Assembly (NCBI GenBank): GCA_963704545.1
Contig: OY969915.1
Location: 1,302,001 to 1,366,000 of the forward strand
Length of the DNA: 64,000 bases
Reading direction: 5' to 3'
Origin: VRUE01 sp963704545
GTDB taxonomy: Bacteria; Actinomycetota; Thermoleophilia; Solirubrobacterales; 70-9
A program made the position numbers and the translations under genes. Below the pieces are notes generated by a model. That model did no database searches and was not told the origin of the DNA. It saw only the letters and a list, made by a program, of their open reading frames with translations. Of the stretch, positions 24,533 through 32,370 are shown one piece after another. How positions within the stretch are numbered: position 1 is the stretch's first letter; each line of letters begins with the position of its first letter.

Positions 24533-25462
24533 CTACAGCTCGCGCAGCTCGACCCGCTGCGCCAGGTCCTCGACCACCGAGCGCGAGCCGCTGCCGAGGC
24601 CGCTGCGCAGGAAGTTGGCGGCGCCCGCGGCGGCGCTGGTTCGCAGCATCTCCCCCCACTCGGCGCCGGTTGCCATGCAGGCGGCGAGCCCGCCCATCAT
24701 CGAGTCGCCGCAGCCCTCGCGCGAGCCGCGCTCGAAGCGGGGCGGGACCAGCTCCCAGGCGTCCTCCTCGCGCACGACCACGGCCGGCTCCTCCGCCCGG
24801 GTGATGATTGCCGCCCCGGCGCCGTTCTCGAGCAGGCGCCGCGCCGCGGCGAGCATCCGCTCCTCGGTGTCGACCGGTCCCTCGACGTATTTGGCCAGCT
24901 CCCAGTCGTTGATCTTGACCAGGTCGGGGCCGCCCTCCAGGGCGCTGTCGAGGCGGGGCGGGGAGAGGTCGACGACGACGGGCGTGCCGTTCGCCTTCAC
25001 GTCGGCGACCAGGTTGCCGTAGATCTCCAGCGGCAGTGCCTCGCCGGGGTAGGGGCCGCAGAGCGCCAGCACGCCGGCGTCGATGGCGGCGGCGACGGTG
25101 CTCGAGAAGAGCTCGTCGATCTCGTGCCTGCTCGGCGGCAGCGAGGCGCTCTGTGCCAGGGGCTCGCGCTCGCCGCTGCGGCGGTCGTGCAGGTAGCAGC
25201 CGCTCTCGGCGCCGGTCTCGACCAGGCGCAGCTCGACCGCCATCTGCTCCAGCAGCGGCCGCAGCACCGTCCCGGTCTCGCCGCCGATGAAGCCGCAGAG
25301 GGTCGGCGCGGCTCCCAGCTCGGCCGCCATCCGCGCCACCCAGACCCCCTGGCCGGCCGCGTGCAGGTGGATCTCGTCGCCGCCGTCGCTCGTCAGCGCC
25401 TCGACCGTGATCGAGAGCATCGGGTGCGGGCCGAAGACGGCGACCTTTCCGTTCGGGGTCAT
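24533..25462 (-). CDS. PfkB-family carbohydrate kinase (1-phosphofructokinase-like)
   Basis: 309 residues from ATG 25462 (MTPNGKVAVFGP). Phosphorylates a sugar or sugar phosphate with ATP. The first motif (HAAGQGVWVARMAAELG, about 32-48) resembles the sugar-binding GGNG stretch, and VKINDWELAKYV and AAIITRAEEPAVVV fit the family. The anion-hole signature reads REGCGDSMMGG, with Cys where most members have Ala (GAGD); the catalytic Asp is kept. The substrate is unresolved. Divergent from DUF192 across a G-rich 50-bp gap. Confidence 0.82.
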   Translation of the reverse strand: MTPNGKVAVFGPHPMLSITVEALTSDGGDEIHLHAAGQGVWVARMAAELGAAPTLCGFIGGETGTVLRPLLEQMAVELRLVETGAESGCYLHDRRSGEREPLAQSASLPPSRHEIDELFSSTVAAAIDAGVLALCGPYPGEALPLEIYGNLVADVKANGTPVVVDLSPPRLDSALEGGPDLVKINDWELAKYVEGPVDTEERMLAAARRLLENGAGAAIITRAEEPAVVVREEDAWELVPPRFERGSREGCGDSMMGGLAACMATGAEWGEMLRTSAAAGAANFLRSGLGSGSRSVVEDLAQRVELREL

Positions 25463-25512
25463 TGGGTGGAGGGTAGGGGGAGAGATCTTCCCCTTCCTCC
25501 CCTTGAGATGGA

Positions 25513-25854
25513 ATGGCGAAACCTCTTCTTGCATCGCGCCTGCTGCGCCTCCCGGTTGCGACCGTGTTCGGCCGGGAGGTTCCGGTCGCGACGGGGTTCC
25601 GCTCCCGCCTGCTCGGGCTCGCCTTCCTCGATCGAGTAGACGCCGGCCCCGGTCTCCTCATCCCACGTTGCTCCAGCGTCCACACCTTCGGCATGCGCCT
25701 CGCGCTCGACCTCTATTTCCTCGACGAGGGGGAACGGATTCTCGACGTTCGGCGCGCGGTTCCCGCACGTCGCGTCGTTTCCCGCCGCGGCGCTCACGCG
25801 GTCCTGGAGATTCCCGCGCACGAGGGGGGAGAGTTTTCCTCCCCGAGCCCTTAG
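25513..25854 (+). CDS. DUF192 family protein
   Basis: 113 residues. The family core is visible: ATGFRSRLLGLAFLDR, then GLLIPRCSSVHTFGM and LALDLYFLDEGERIL near the middle. Members are small beta-rich proteins, often exported; here no signal peptide is seen. The function is unknown. It ends 7 nt before the response-regulator gene. Confidence 0.8.
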   Translation: MAKPLLASRLLRLPVATVFGREVPVATGFRSRLLGLAFLDRVDAGPGLLIPRCSSVHTFGMRLALDLYFLDEGERILDVRRAVPARRVVSRRGAHAVLEIPAHEGGEFSSPSP

Positions 25855-25861
25855 ACGGGGC

Positions 25862-26575
25862 ATGCTTCCCCAACGACGAGACATCGCCAGCCTGGTCGTC
25901 TGCGAGGACGACTCGCCGACGCTCGAGCTCCTCTGCGACCACCTGGCGGCGGACCGCTTCGCCGTCATGCCGGCGCCGAGCGCTTCCGACGCGCTGCGGC
26001 TCTGTCGCTACAACCACCCCGACCTGCTGCTTCTCGACCTGACCCTGCCCGACGCTTCCGGGCTCGACGTGCTGCGGGAGATCCGCGACGCGGACGGGAT
26101 CACCTCGCGCTTCGACCCGGGGCTGCCGGTGATCGTGCTCACCGGCCGGGGTGCCGATGCCGACCGGGTCCGCGGCCTCGACTTCGGGGCTGACGACTAC
26201 GTGGTGAAGCCCTTTTCATATCCCGAACTGCGGGCGAGGATCGCCGCGGTCCTGAGGCGCAGGCCGGGAGGGCGCGAGGGTCCCTGTCGCGTCGGCGAGA
26301 TCGTCGTCGACACCGCACGGCGCAAGGTCTGGGTGGGGGAGCGCGAGGTCACGCTCTCCAACAAGGAGTTCGGCCTCCTGCGCGTGCTGGCGACCGACCC
26401 CTCGCGGGTCTTCGCCAAGCGCGAGCTGCTCGAGGCCGTCTGGGGTTTCAGGAGCCCGGCTCGCACGCGGACACTCGACTCTCATGCGAGTCGCCTGCGG
26501 CGAAAACTCGACCCCGAGCACGGCCGCTTCGTGATCAATGCCTGGGGATACGGATACAGGCTGATTGACGGATGA
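25862..26575 (+). CDS. OmpR-family response regulator
   Basis: 237 residues. Receiver with acidic pair ED (CEDDS, about 16-18), phospho-acceptor in LLLDLTLPD (about D60) and VKPFSYPEL. A winged-helix DNA-binding domain follows (TLSNKEFGLLRVLATDPSRVF, then HASRLRRKLD and WGYGYRL). First gene of an apparent operon with the next kinase and the Tad genes, suggesting control of pilus formation. This link is inference from position and overlaps. Confidence 0.92.
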   Translation: MLPQRRDIASLVVCEDDSPTLELLCDHLAADRFAVMPAPSASDALRLCRYNHPDLLLLDLTLPDASGLDVLREIRDADGITSRFDPGLPVIVLTGRGADADRVRGLDFGADDYVVKPFSYPELRARIAAVLRRRPGGREGPCRVGEIVVDTARRKVWVGEREVTLSNKEFGLLRVLATDPSRVFAKRELLEAVWGFRSPARTRTLDSHASRLRRKLDPEHGRFVINAWGYGYRLIDG

Positions 26576-27300
26576 CCGAGCTGGCCCAGATAGTTGCCGG
26601 CTGGCCGCTGGTGATCTCGATGGCGGCGACGGTCGCCGCCCAGGGCCTGCGCAACGGCCGGCGCCGCAGTGCGCTCAACGAGGCACTGCACGAGCTGCGC
26701 CGCCCCCTCCAGGCCGTGGCCCTGGCAACGTGGCCGGCGGTTGCCGCGCCGGGCGACGGCGAGGACCCGATGGAGCTCGCCGCGGCCGCGCTGGAAAGGC
26801 TCGACCGCGAGATCAACGGCGGTCCGCTCGCGCCCGCTTGGGGTCGGGTCGAAGCGCGCTCCCTGGCTCAGGCCGCGGTGGCGCGCTGGCAGGCTCGGGC
26901 GAAACTCGCCGACGGCTCGCTGGAGCTGCGCTGGAACGCGGGCAGGGCGATCGTCGACGGGGAGCGCTGCGCGCTCGCCCAGGCGATCGACAACCTGATC
27001 GTCAACGCGATCGAGCACGGCGGGCCGACGATCGTTCTCACCGCCCGACGCCGCGAAGGCCGGCTGCGGATCGCTGTCGTGGACTCCGGCTGCGCTTCGC
27101 GTCCGCGCTCGCGCGGCCGCGGTGCCCAGGAGGCGATCTCGCGCCTCTCCGGCCGGCGGCGCCACGGCCACGGTCTCGCCGTCGTGCGCCGCGTCGCGTC
27201 TGCCCACGGAGGCCGCTTCGCCCTCAGCCGGGCGGCGGCGGGGTCGCTGGCCGTGCTCGAGCTGCCGCTGGCCGACGACGATCCAGGCTGGGCGGCGTGA
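26572..27300 (+). CDS. Compact histidine kinase
   Basis: 242 residues, overlapping the regulator by ATGA. One N-terminal hydrophobic segment (IVAGWPLVISMAATVAA), no sensor domain, then a H-box LHELRRPLQAV (about 40-50). The HATPase region has an N box DNLIVNAIEHG and a late HGHGLAVVRRVASAHGG. The G1 box reads VVDSGCAS rather than the usual DxGxG, so ATP binding may be altered. Expected partner of the preceding OmpR-type regulator. Confidence 0.82.
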   Translation: MTELAQIVAGWPLVISMAATVAAQGLRNGRRRSALNEALHELRRPLQAVALATWPAVAAPGDGEDPMELAAAALERLDREINGGPLAPAWGRVEARSLAQAAVARWQARAKLADGSLELRWNAGRAIVDGERCALAQAIDNLIVNAIEHGGPTIVLTARRREGRLRIAVVDSGCASRPRSRGRGAQEAISRLSGRRRHGHGLAVVRRVASAHGGRFALSRAAAGSLAVLELPLADDDPGWAA

Positions 27301-27953
27301 ACAGGAGGGCGCGGGCTGCGGTCTTTCTTGCCGGTGCGCTGCTGGCGGCGGGGCTCGCGGCGGCGATCGCCGACGGCTACGGCGCCAGGATCGCCCGCGG
27401 CTACGGACCGCTGAGGTCGGTGGTGGTCGTCTCGGGTGACCTGCGGCGGGGCCGGCCGCTCGGGCCGAAGGAGATCGGGGATGCGCTGGAAGTCCGGCGC
27501 GTGCCTGTCCGCTTCGTTCCCCCGGGCGCGCTGGGGGTGCCGGGCGACGCGCTCGGGCTTGCCCCGGTCTCGGCGATTTCGCCGGGCGCCTACCTGCTCG
27601 CCTCGCAGCTGCGCCTGCCGAGCCGGCACGACCGCGGCGTCCCGGCGCTGGCGGGCCGCCGTCGGCCGGTCGAGATCTCCGTCAGCGGTGCCGAGGCCCT
27701 CCTCGCCGCGGGCGCCTCGCCGCGCGGGGCGAGGGTCGACGTGGTGGTGACGAGCGAACCGACGGGGGCCGGCCCCGGTCGGACCTACGTGGCTGCGGCC
27801 GGGGTGCCGCTTCTTGCGCTGGGCCCGGGAGCCGACGGCCCCGGCCCAGGCGGCGCCTCGGCCGCAACCCTGGGCCTGACCAAGCGGCAGGCGCTGCGCC
27901 TGATCGCGGCCGAAAGCTTTGCCCGCAAGCTGACCCTGCTGCCGGAAGGCTAA
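27297..27953 (+). CDS. cpaB: CpaB/RcpC-like SAF-domain protein
   Basis: 218 residues, GTG start in a GTGA overlap. One N-terminal span, then a SAF-like region (VVVVSGDLRRGRPLGPKEIGD, about 40-62) and a second conserved block. In Tad systems this protein sits in the periplasmic space or wall and guides pilus assembly. It is placed between the two-component pair and the CpaF ATPase gene, as expected. Pro/Gly/Ala-rich C-terminal part. Confidence 0.78.
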   Translation: MNRRARAAVFLAGALLAAGLAAAIADGYGARIARGYGPLRSVVVVSGDLRRGRPLGPKEIGDALEVRRVPVRFVPPGALGVPGDALGLAPVSAISPGAYLLASQLRLPSRHDRGVPALAGRRRPVEISVSGAEALLAAGASPRGARVDVVVTSEPTGAGPGRTYVAAAGVPLLALGPGADGPGPGGASAATLGLTKRQALRLIAAESFARKLTLLPEG

Positions 27954-27964
27954 GTGCTCACCGC

Positions 27965-28104
27965 CGCAAATCCTGTCCCGTTTGGCGGCTGCAAGTCTTC
28001 GCCTGGCTGCGTCCTCGCTCGCTCGCGTACTTTTCAAGTACGCCACGCTCGCTGCGTTCTTGCCAGTCTCGACTTTCGCTCGCCAATCCGGGACACGATT
28101 TACG
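27965..28104. repeat. Family-C-related element, copy C4
   Basis: Imperfect arms (27965-27987 against 28081-28104) surround a core with GCGTCCTCGCTCGCTCGCGT and ACGCCACGCTCGCTGCGT. Both blocks are close to the copy at 60821. It separates cpaB from cpaF. An open frame runs through it from 27982, but a ribosome binding site and GTG at 28120 mark the real start of cpaF. Confidence 0.65.
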
Positions 28105-28119
28105 ACGGGGAGCACTGAG

Positions 28120-29262
28120 GTGGCGGCCCGCGAGCGCCACGTCGAGGACCTCGCGGCATCGCTGCGGGCGCGCCTGATCGAGCGGCGGCGCGGCGAGGCC
28201 GCGGCGGGGCGTTCGGTGTCGGCGCCGCTGCCCGAGGAGGTCCGCGACCTCGTTGAAGAGGAGGCGGCGCTGCTCGGCGCGGAGGACCGGAGTGCGGTCG
28301 AGGTACGCATCGTGCGCGACACGATCGGCCTCGGCCCGCTCGAGGAGCTTCTCGCCGACCCCACGGTCGAGGAGGTGATGGTCAACGGTCCCGGCAGCGT
28401 CTACGTCGAGCGCGGCGGCCGGATCGAGCCCGCCGGTGTCGGCTTTCCCGACGAGGAGGAGCTGCGCAACGCGATCGAGCGGATCCTGGCGCCGCTGGGG
28501 CGGCGGATCGACGAGCTCAGCCCGATGGTCGACGCGCGCCTTGCCGACGGCTCCCGGGTCAACGTCGTGATCCCGCCGCTGGCGATCGACGGGCCGGCAC
28601 TCTCGATCCGGCGCTTCGGCGCCAGCCGACCGGGGCCGGAGGAGCTGGTCGCGCTCGGCACGCTGACCGCGGGTCAGGCCGGCCTGCTCGAGCGTGCCGT
28701 GTCCGGCCGCCGCAGCGTTCTGATCAGCGGCGGCACCGGGTCGGGCAAGACGACGCTGCTCAACGCCCTCTCCAGTTTCGTCGCACCGGAGGAGCGGGTG
28801 GTGACGATCGAGGACGCGGCCGAGCTGCGCCTGCAGCAGCCGCACGTGGTGCGACTGGAGAGTCGCCCGGCGAGCGTCGAGGGGAGGGGCGAGGTGACCG
28901 TGCGCGATCTGCTGCGCAATGCCCTGCGGATGCGGCCGGACAGGATCGTGATCGGGGAGGTGCGCGGCCCGGAGGCGCTCGACCTCCTGACCGCGCTCAA
29001 CACCGGTCACGACGGGGCACTCTCCACCGTGCACGCCAACTCCCCCGGCGACGCCCTGGCCCGGCTGGAGACCCTGGCCCTGATGGCCGGGCTGGGCCTG
29101 CCCCACGGCGCGATCGCCGAGCAGGTGCAGCGCGGCATCGACCTCGTCGCCCACATCGAGCGCCGCGGCGACGGCGCCCGGCGGGTGACCGAGATCGCCG
29201 AGGTCGTGCGAGTGGCCGGGGCTACTGCCGTCCGCACCCTCGAGCTCCACGATGGGGAATGA
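28120..29262 (+). CDS. cpaF: CpaF/TadA pilus-assembly ATPase
   Basis: 380 residues from GTG 28120, with GGGGAG 7 nt upstream. Secretion-family hexameric ATPase: N-terminal region with EEVMVNGPGSVYVERGG, Walker A GGTGSGKTTLLNAL, an Asp box (TIEDAAELRLQQPHVV), Walker B RIVIGEVRGPEALDLL, and the His box STVHANSP. Powers assembly of Tad/Flp pili with TadB and TadC, encoded next with overlapping starts. Confidence 0.93.
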   Translation: MAARERHVEDLAASLRARLIERRRGEAAAGRSVSAPLPEEVRDLVEEEAALLGAEDRSAVEVRIVRDTIGLGPLEELLADPTVEEVMVNGPGSVYVERGGRIEPAGVGFPDEEELRNAIERILAPLGRRIDELSPMVDARLADGSRVNVVIPPLAIDGPALSIRRFGASRPGPEELVALGTLTAGQAGLLERAVSGRRSVLISGGTGSGKTTLLNALSSFVAPEERVVTIEDAAELRLQQPHVVRLESRPASVEGRGEVTVRDLLRNALRMRPDRIVIGEVRGPEALDLLTALNTGHDGALSTVHANSPGDALARLETLALMAGLGLPHGAIAEQVQRGIDLVAHIERRGDGARRVTEIAEVVRVAGATAVRTLELHDGE

Positions 29263-30116
29263 GCGGCGGGCCCGGCATCTCCCTCACCCTTGCCGGCGCG
29301 GCCGCGGGAGGCCTCGCCGCGGTGGGGGTGCGCGAGGCGGTGCTGGCGACGCCGGCCCTCGCCGCCTGGGTGCGTGCGGCCTTGGAGCCGTTGCGCCGCG
29401 CCGGGCTCGAGGGCTATGCGCCCTCGGCGCCGGAGCGCCGCCGCCTTGCGGTGCTGGGCACCTTTGCGGCAATCTCCGGCGGCTGGTTCCTGGCGGGGGC
29501 GACCCTCGCGCTGCCGCTGGCCGTGGCCGGGCCGGCCCTGGCCGCCTCGGCGGTGAACGCCCGGCGTCGGCGCTATCGCCGCGCGGTCGAGCGTGCACTC
29601 CCCGACGTCGCCCTCGCGATCGCCGACTCGCTCAGTGCCGGGCGATCGCTGCGCGCGTCGCTGCCGGCGGCGGCTTCCTCGCTCGACGGCCCACCGGCGG
29701 TCGAGCTCGCCCGGCTCGGCGCCGAGTTGGACCTCGGCTCGCCCACCGCCTCCGCGATCGCGGCGTGGCGACGGCGCATGCGCTCGGCTCGCGTCGACGC
29801 CTTCGCGGCGGCCCTGCTCAGCCAGCGCCTCGCCGGCGGCGACCTCGCCGGCCTGCTGCGCCGCTTCGCCGAAGGGGCGGCGGAGCGCGACCGGGTCGCG
29901 GAGGACGCCAGGGCGGCGACCGCGCAGGCGCGGTTCACCGGGCTGCTGGTGGTCGCGATGCCGACCGGCGGCGCGCTCTTCGCCGAGCTGATCCAGCCGG
30001 GCTTCGCCGTCGAGGTACTCGCGGCCCCGGCCTCCGCCGTGCTGCTGGGGCTGGCGGGCGCGCTTCAGCTGGCGGGCTTCGTCGCGATCCGTCGCCTCTC
30101 ACGGGTGGTCGAGTGA
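29259..30116 (+). CDS. tadB: TadB-like pilus inner-membrane platform protein
   Basis: 285 residues, ATGA overlap with cpaF. T2SSF architecture: two early spans (about 8-26 and 66-92), a cytoplasmic helical bundle (RALPDVALAIADSLSAGRSLRASL, about 113-136) and two late spans. Forms the membrane platform with TadC. Alanine- and arginine-rich composition matches the neighbours. Confidence 0.85.
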   Translation: MSGGPGISLTLAGAAAGGLAAVGVREAVLATPALAAWVRAALEPLRRAGLEGYAPSAPERRRLAVLGTFAAISGGWFLAGATLALPLAVAGPALAASAVNARRRRYRRAVERALPDVALAIADSLSAGRSLRASLPAAASSLDGPPAVELARLGAELDLGSPTASAIAAWRRRMRSARVDAFAAALLSQRLAGGDLAGLLRRFAEGAAERDRVAEDARAATAQARFTGLLVVAMPTGGALFAELIQPGFAVEVLAAPASAVLLGLAGALQLAGFVAIRRLSRVVE

Positions 30117-30742
30117 GGGCACCGGCGCTGGTCGCGAGGCTCGGCTGCGCGGCGGCAGGTGGGCTCGCCGCGCTTGCGGCGGCGCCCGCGGCACCGGGTC
30201 GTCTCTCGTTCCTCGTCGCGATCGGCATGCCCGCGGCGGGGTTCTTCGCGCCCGACGCCCTGCGCCAGCGCCGGGAGAGGTTGCGCCGACGCCGCCTCGT
30301 CGCGGCCCTGCCTGACGCTCTGGATCTCCTCGCCGTCGCCGTCGCGGCCGGCCGCAGCCCTGCCGCCGGCTTCGCCGAGCTCGCGGACGCGGGGGAAGGA
30401 CCGCTGGCCGAGGAGATGCGGATGGCCGTCGCCGAGCTCTCCTGCGGTCGCCCGCTGGCAGAGGCGCTCCGGTCGCTGCGCGCGCGGGTGTCCGGGGGCG
30501 AGATGGCCGCGCTCTGCGCCTCGATCGAGCGCTCGCGTCGCTACGGCTCGCCCCTCGCCGAGCAGCTCCGTCGCCAGTCGAGTGCCCTGCGCCGCGACCA
30601 GTGCCGCGCCGTCGAGGAGCACGCTGCCCGCGCCGCGCCCAAGATCCAGCTGGTCGTCGCCCTCGTCCTCGTCCCCTCGGTAATGCTGATGATCGCCGCC
30701 GCGCTGATCGCCAACGCCGACGTCCTCTTCGCGGGGTTCTGA
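30113..30742 (+). CDS. tadC: TadC-like pilus inner-membrane platform protein
   Basis: 209 residues, GTGA overlap with tadB. One N-terminal span pair, then a T2SSF domain (LVAALPDALDLLAVAVAAGRSPAAGF; ERSRRYGSPLAEQLRRQS) and a final span (LVVALVLVPSVMLMIAAALIA). Shorter than most TadC. No Flp pilin, prepilin peptidase or TadZ gene is seen on either side, so the pilin locus must lie elsewhere if the system works. Confidence 0.83.
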   Translation: MRAPALVARLGCAAAGGLAALAAAPAAPGRLSFLVAIGMPAAGFFAPDALRQRRERLRRRRLVAALPDALDLLAVAVAAGRSPAAGFAELADAGEGPLAEEMRMAVAELSCGRPLAEALRSLRARVSGGEMAALCASIERSRRYGSPLAEQLRRQSSALRRDQCRAVEEHAARAAPKIQLVVALVLVPSVMLMIAAALIANADVLFAGF

Positions 30743-30749
30743 CCTTGAG

Positions 30750-31601
30750 CTAGGCGGTTTCCGATGCCTCTTCGCGCAGCCGCTTTGCCACGGCGGCGGA
30801 GGCGGCGCCGACGGTGTCCAGCTCGGCGGCGTTCTCCTTGTGGCCGCTTACGTAGCAGCAGAGGGTGCCGCCGGCCAGCTCGAAGGCGAACTTCTCCGGC
30901 GCCTGCTCGCCCAGCCAGACGATAAAGGTGGGGGAGAAGAGACGGCGCAGCCAGACCTGGTCCTGTTTCTCGTTGGCGAAGATCTCGTAGCGCTCGTCGA
31001 GAGCGGCGCTCTCCAGCTTGACCCGCTGCTTTGAGCCGCGGAAGGCGTCCTCGAGCTTCTCCAGGGAGCGTAGGCCGAACTTGCGCTGGCAGTAGAGCTC
31101 GGGAACATGAGCGACGCACTCGGGCACCTCGACCAGGCCCAGCGTGTAGCGGTAGTAGTTGGTCTGTCGGTTGCCCTCGCTGTCGGTGGTCTCGTCCTCA
31201 TAGGTGTAGAGGGCGAGGACGCCGTCGACGCCGTCGGCCAGTGGGCCGGCGAGGGTGCGCTCGGCGTAGCGGTCGTCCCCCTTGCGCAGCAGCGGAGTCG
31301 CCGGTGGCAGCGGACCCCGGCCCGCGAGCGTCAGGCCCCGCTGGCGGGAGTAGGCGTCGAAGAAGGCGTCCTCGGCGCGCGAGTCGGCGATCGCGAAGAC
31401 GACCAGGAGGGCGAGCAGGAGAGTGCCGACCGCCGCAGCGCCCCCGATCGCCGCGCCGAGGAAGACCGCCGCCGCGACTCCCGCGGCGACGACCGAAACT
31501 CCCGTCGCGATCCAGGTCACCGGCTTGCCCAGCAGCCCCCGGAAGTGGAAGCCGCGCAGGTCGTTGGCGTCGTCAGGCAAGTTCATGGCGTCTCTCGTCA
31601 C
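30750..31601 (-). CDS. Hypothetical two-span membrane protein
   Basis: 283 residues. Two hydrophobic segments near the N-terminus (about 29-47 and 52-70) and a long cytoplasmic or external domain with RLFSPTFIVWLGEQAPEKFAFELAGGTLCCYV near the end. The general shape recalls DUF3137-like proteins, but I cannot assign a function. GTG 31601 or ATG 31586 could start it. It ends 7 nt past tadC on the opposite strand. Confidence 0.65.
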   Translation of the reverse strand: MTRDAMNLPDDANDLRGFHFRGLLGKPVTWIATGVSVVAAGVAAAVFLGAAIGGAAAVGTLLLALLVVFAIADSRAEDAFFDAYSRQRGLTLAGRGPLPPATPLLRKGDDRYAERTLAGPLADGVDGVLALYTYEDETTDSEGNRQTNYYRYTLGLVEVPECVAHVPELYCQRKFGLRSLEKLEDAFRGSKQRVKLESAALDERYEIFANEKQDQVWLRRLFSPTFIVWLGEQAPEKFAFELAGGTLCCYVSGHKENAAELDTVGAASAAVAKRLREEASETA

Positions 31602-31713
31602 ACCCTCGAGGGCGTGTCTGAGCTTATGGGTCCATACGACCCCGCAAAGTTAGACACCCCCTTGGGTGGCGGGGGGTGAGGGGATGCAAATGGGCTTGCA
31701 GGATGGGGTCGTG

Positions 31714-31742
31714 TTGCAAAGTGGGAGAAAGTGGGGTAGTGT
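31714..31742 (+). promoter_or_regulatory. Promoter of the division cluster (mraZ promoter)
   Basis: TTGCAA (31714-31719) and TAGTGT (31737-31742) are separated by 17 bp. The MraZ-like direct repeats fill the spacer. The 5' leader would be about 105 nt and includes a long hairpin. From 31602 to 31713 I see only G-rich sequence with scattered TGGG motifs. Confidence 0.55.
31718..31737 (+). promoter_or_regulatory. Putative MraZ binding boxes
   Basis: Two head-to-tail 10-bp units, AAAGTGGGAG and AAAGTGGGGT. MraZ proteins bind TGGG-type direct repeats with 10-bp period upstream of their own operon. The boxes overlap the -35/-10 spacer, which fits autorepression. Further TGGG elements lie at 31691 and 31704. 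Confidence 0.65.
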
Positions 31743-31761
31743 GCCGCTCGAGTTGAAGCCC

Positions 31762-31806
31762 AGGACCGGGGTGGTGAGGCTCCTCCCACCTCATCACTCC
31801 GGTCCT
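31762..31806 (+). other. 18-bp hairpin in the mraZ 5' untranslated leader
   Basis: 31762-31779 pairs with 31789-31806 over 18 bp (two as G-U in RNA) with a 9-nt loop. It would form in the leader between the promoter and the ribosome binding site (AAGGAA, 31845-31850). Confidence 0.55.
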
Positions 31807-31856
31807 AACTCTCTTCCCAGCACTCCACACACGGCTCGCACGGAAAGGAACCGGCG

Positions 31857-32300
31857 GTGGCATTTCGGGGCCTCTACGAGCACAGTCTCGACTCCAAGGA
31901 TCGGCTCACGGTTCCCTCCAGGTTTCGGGCGGCGCTTGCCGATGGAGTGGTTCTCTCCAAGGGCTTCGACCCCTGCGTCTGGGTGCACACGACCGAGGAG
32001 TTCGAGCAGCTCTCCGACCGCTTCCTCTCGCCGCACAGCCCCTTCGGGCGCGACGCGCGCCAGCTGCGCCGCCGCTTCCACGGCGGCTCCTTCGACGAGA
32101 AGCTCGACTCCGCCGGTCGCATCCGCGTGCCCGGGCCGCTGATCGAGCACGCCGGCCTCGCCGGCCCCTGCGTCGTGATCGGGGCGGGGGAGTACCTCGA
32201 GATCTGGAACGCCGAGGACTGGGCGAAGCAGGAGGCCGAGCTCGACTCCTCCGCGCCGGAGATCGCCGAGGGCCTGGCCGCGAACGGAGCGTCTGAGTGA
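31857..32300 (+). CDS. mraZ: MraZ transcriptional regulator
   Basis: 147 residues. Two SpoVT/AbrB-like halves: FRGLYEHSLDSKDRLTVPSRFR (start) and DEKLDSAGRIRVPGPL (about 80-95), each with the DxxGR/DxxDR turn typical of the family. Forms a ring that binds repeats upstream of its own gene and controls the division cluster. GTG start with AAGGAA 6 nt upstream. First gene of the cluster. Confidence 0.95.
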   Translation: MAFRGLYEHSLDSKDRLTVPSRFRAALADGVVLSKGFDPCVWVHTTEEFEQLSDRFLSPHSPFGRDARQLRRRFHGGSFDEKLDSAGRIRVPGPLIEHAGLAGPCVVIGAGEYLEIWNAEDWAKQEAELDSSAPEIAEGLAANGASE

Positions 32301-32370
32301 GATGGCGGCCCGTGCGTATTCAGCCCCGACTCACCGCACCCCGCAGGTAGACCGCGCAACCCTTCTCTAT

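Noticed and set aside
27982..28119. N-terminal extension of CpaF through repeat C4
   Set aside because: It is made of repeat sequence; GGGGAG plus GTG 28120 gives a normal CpaF start.
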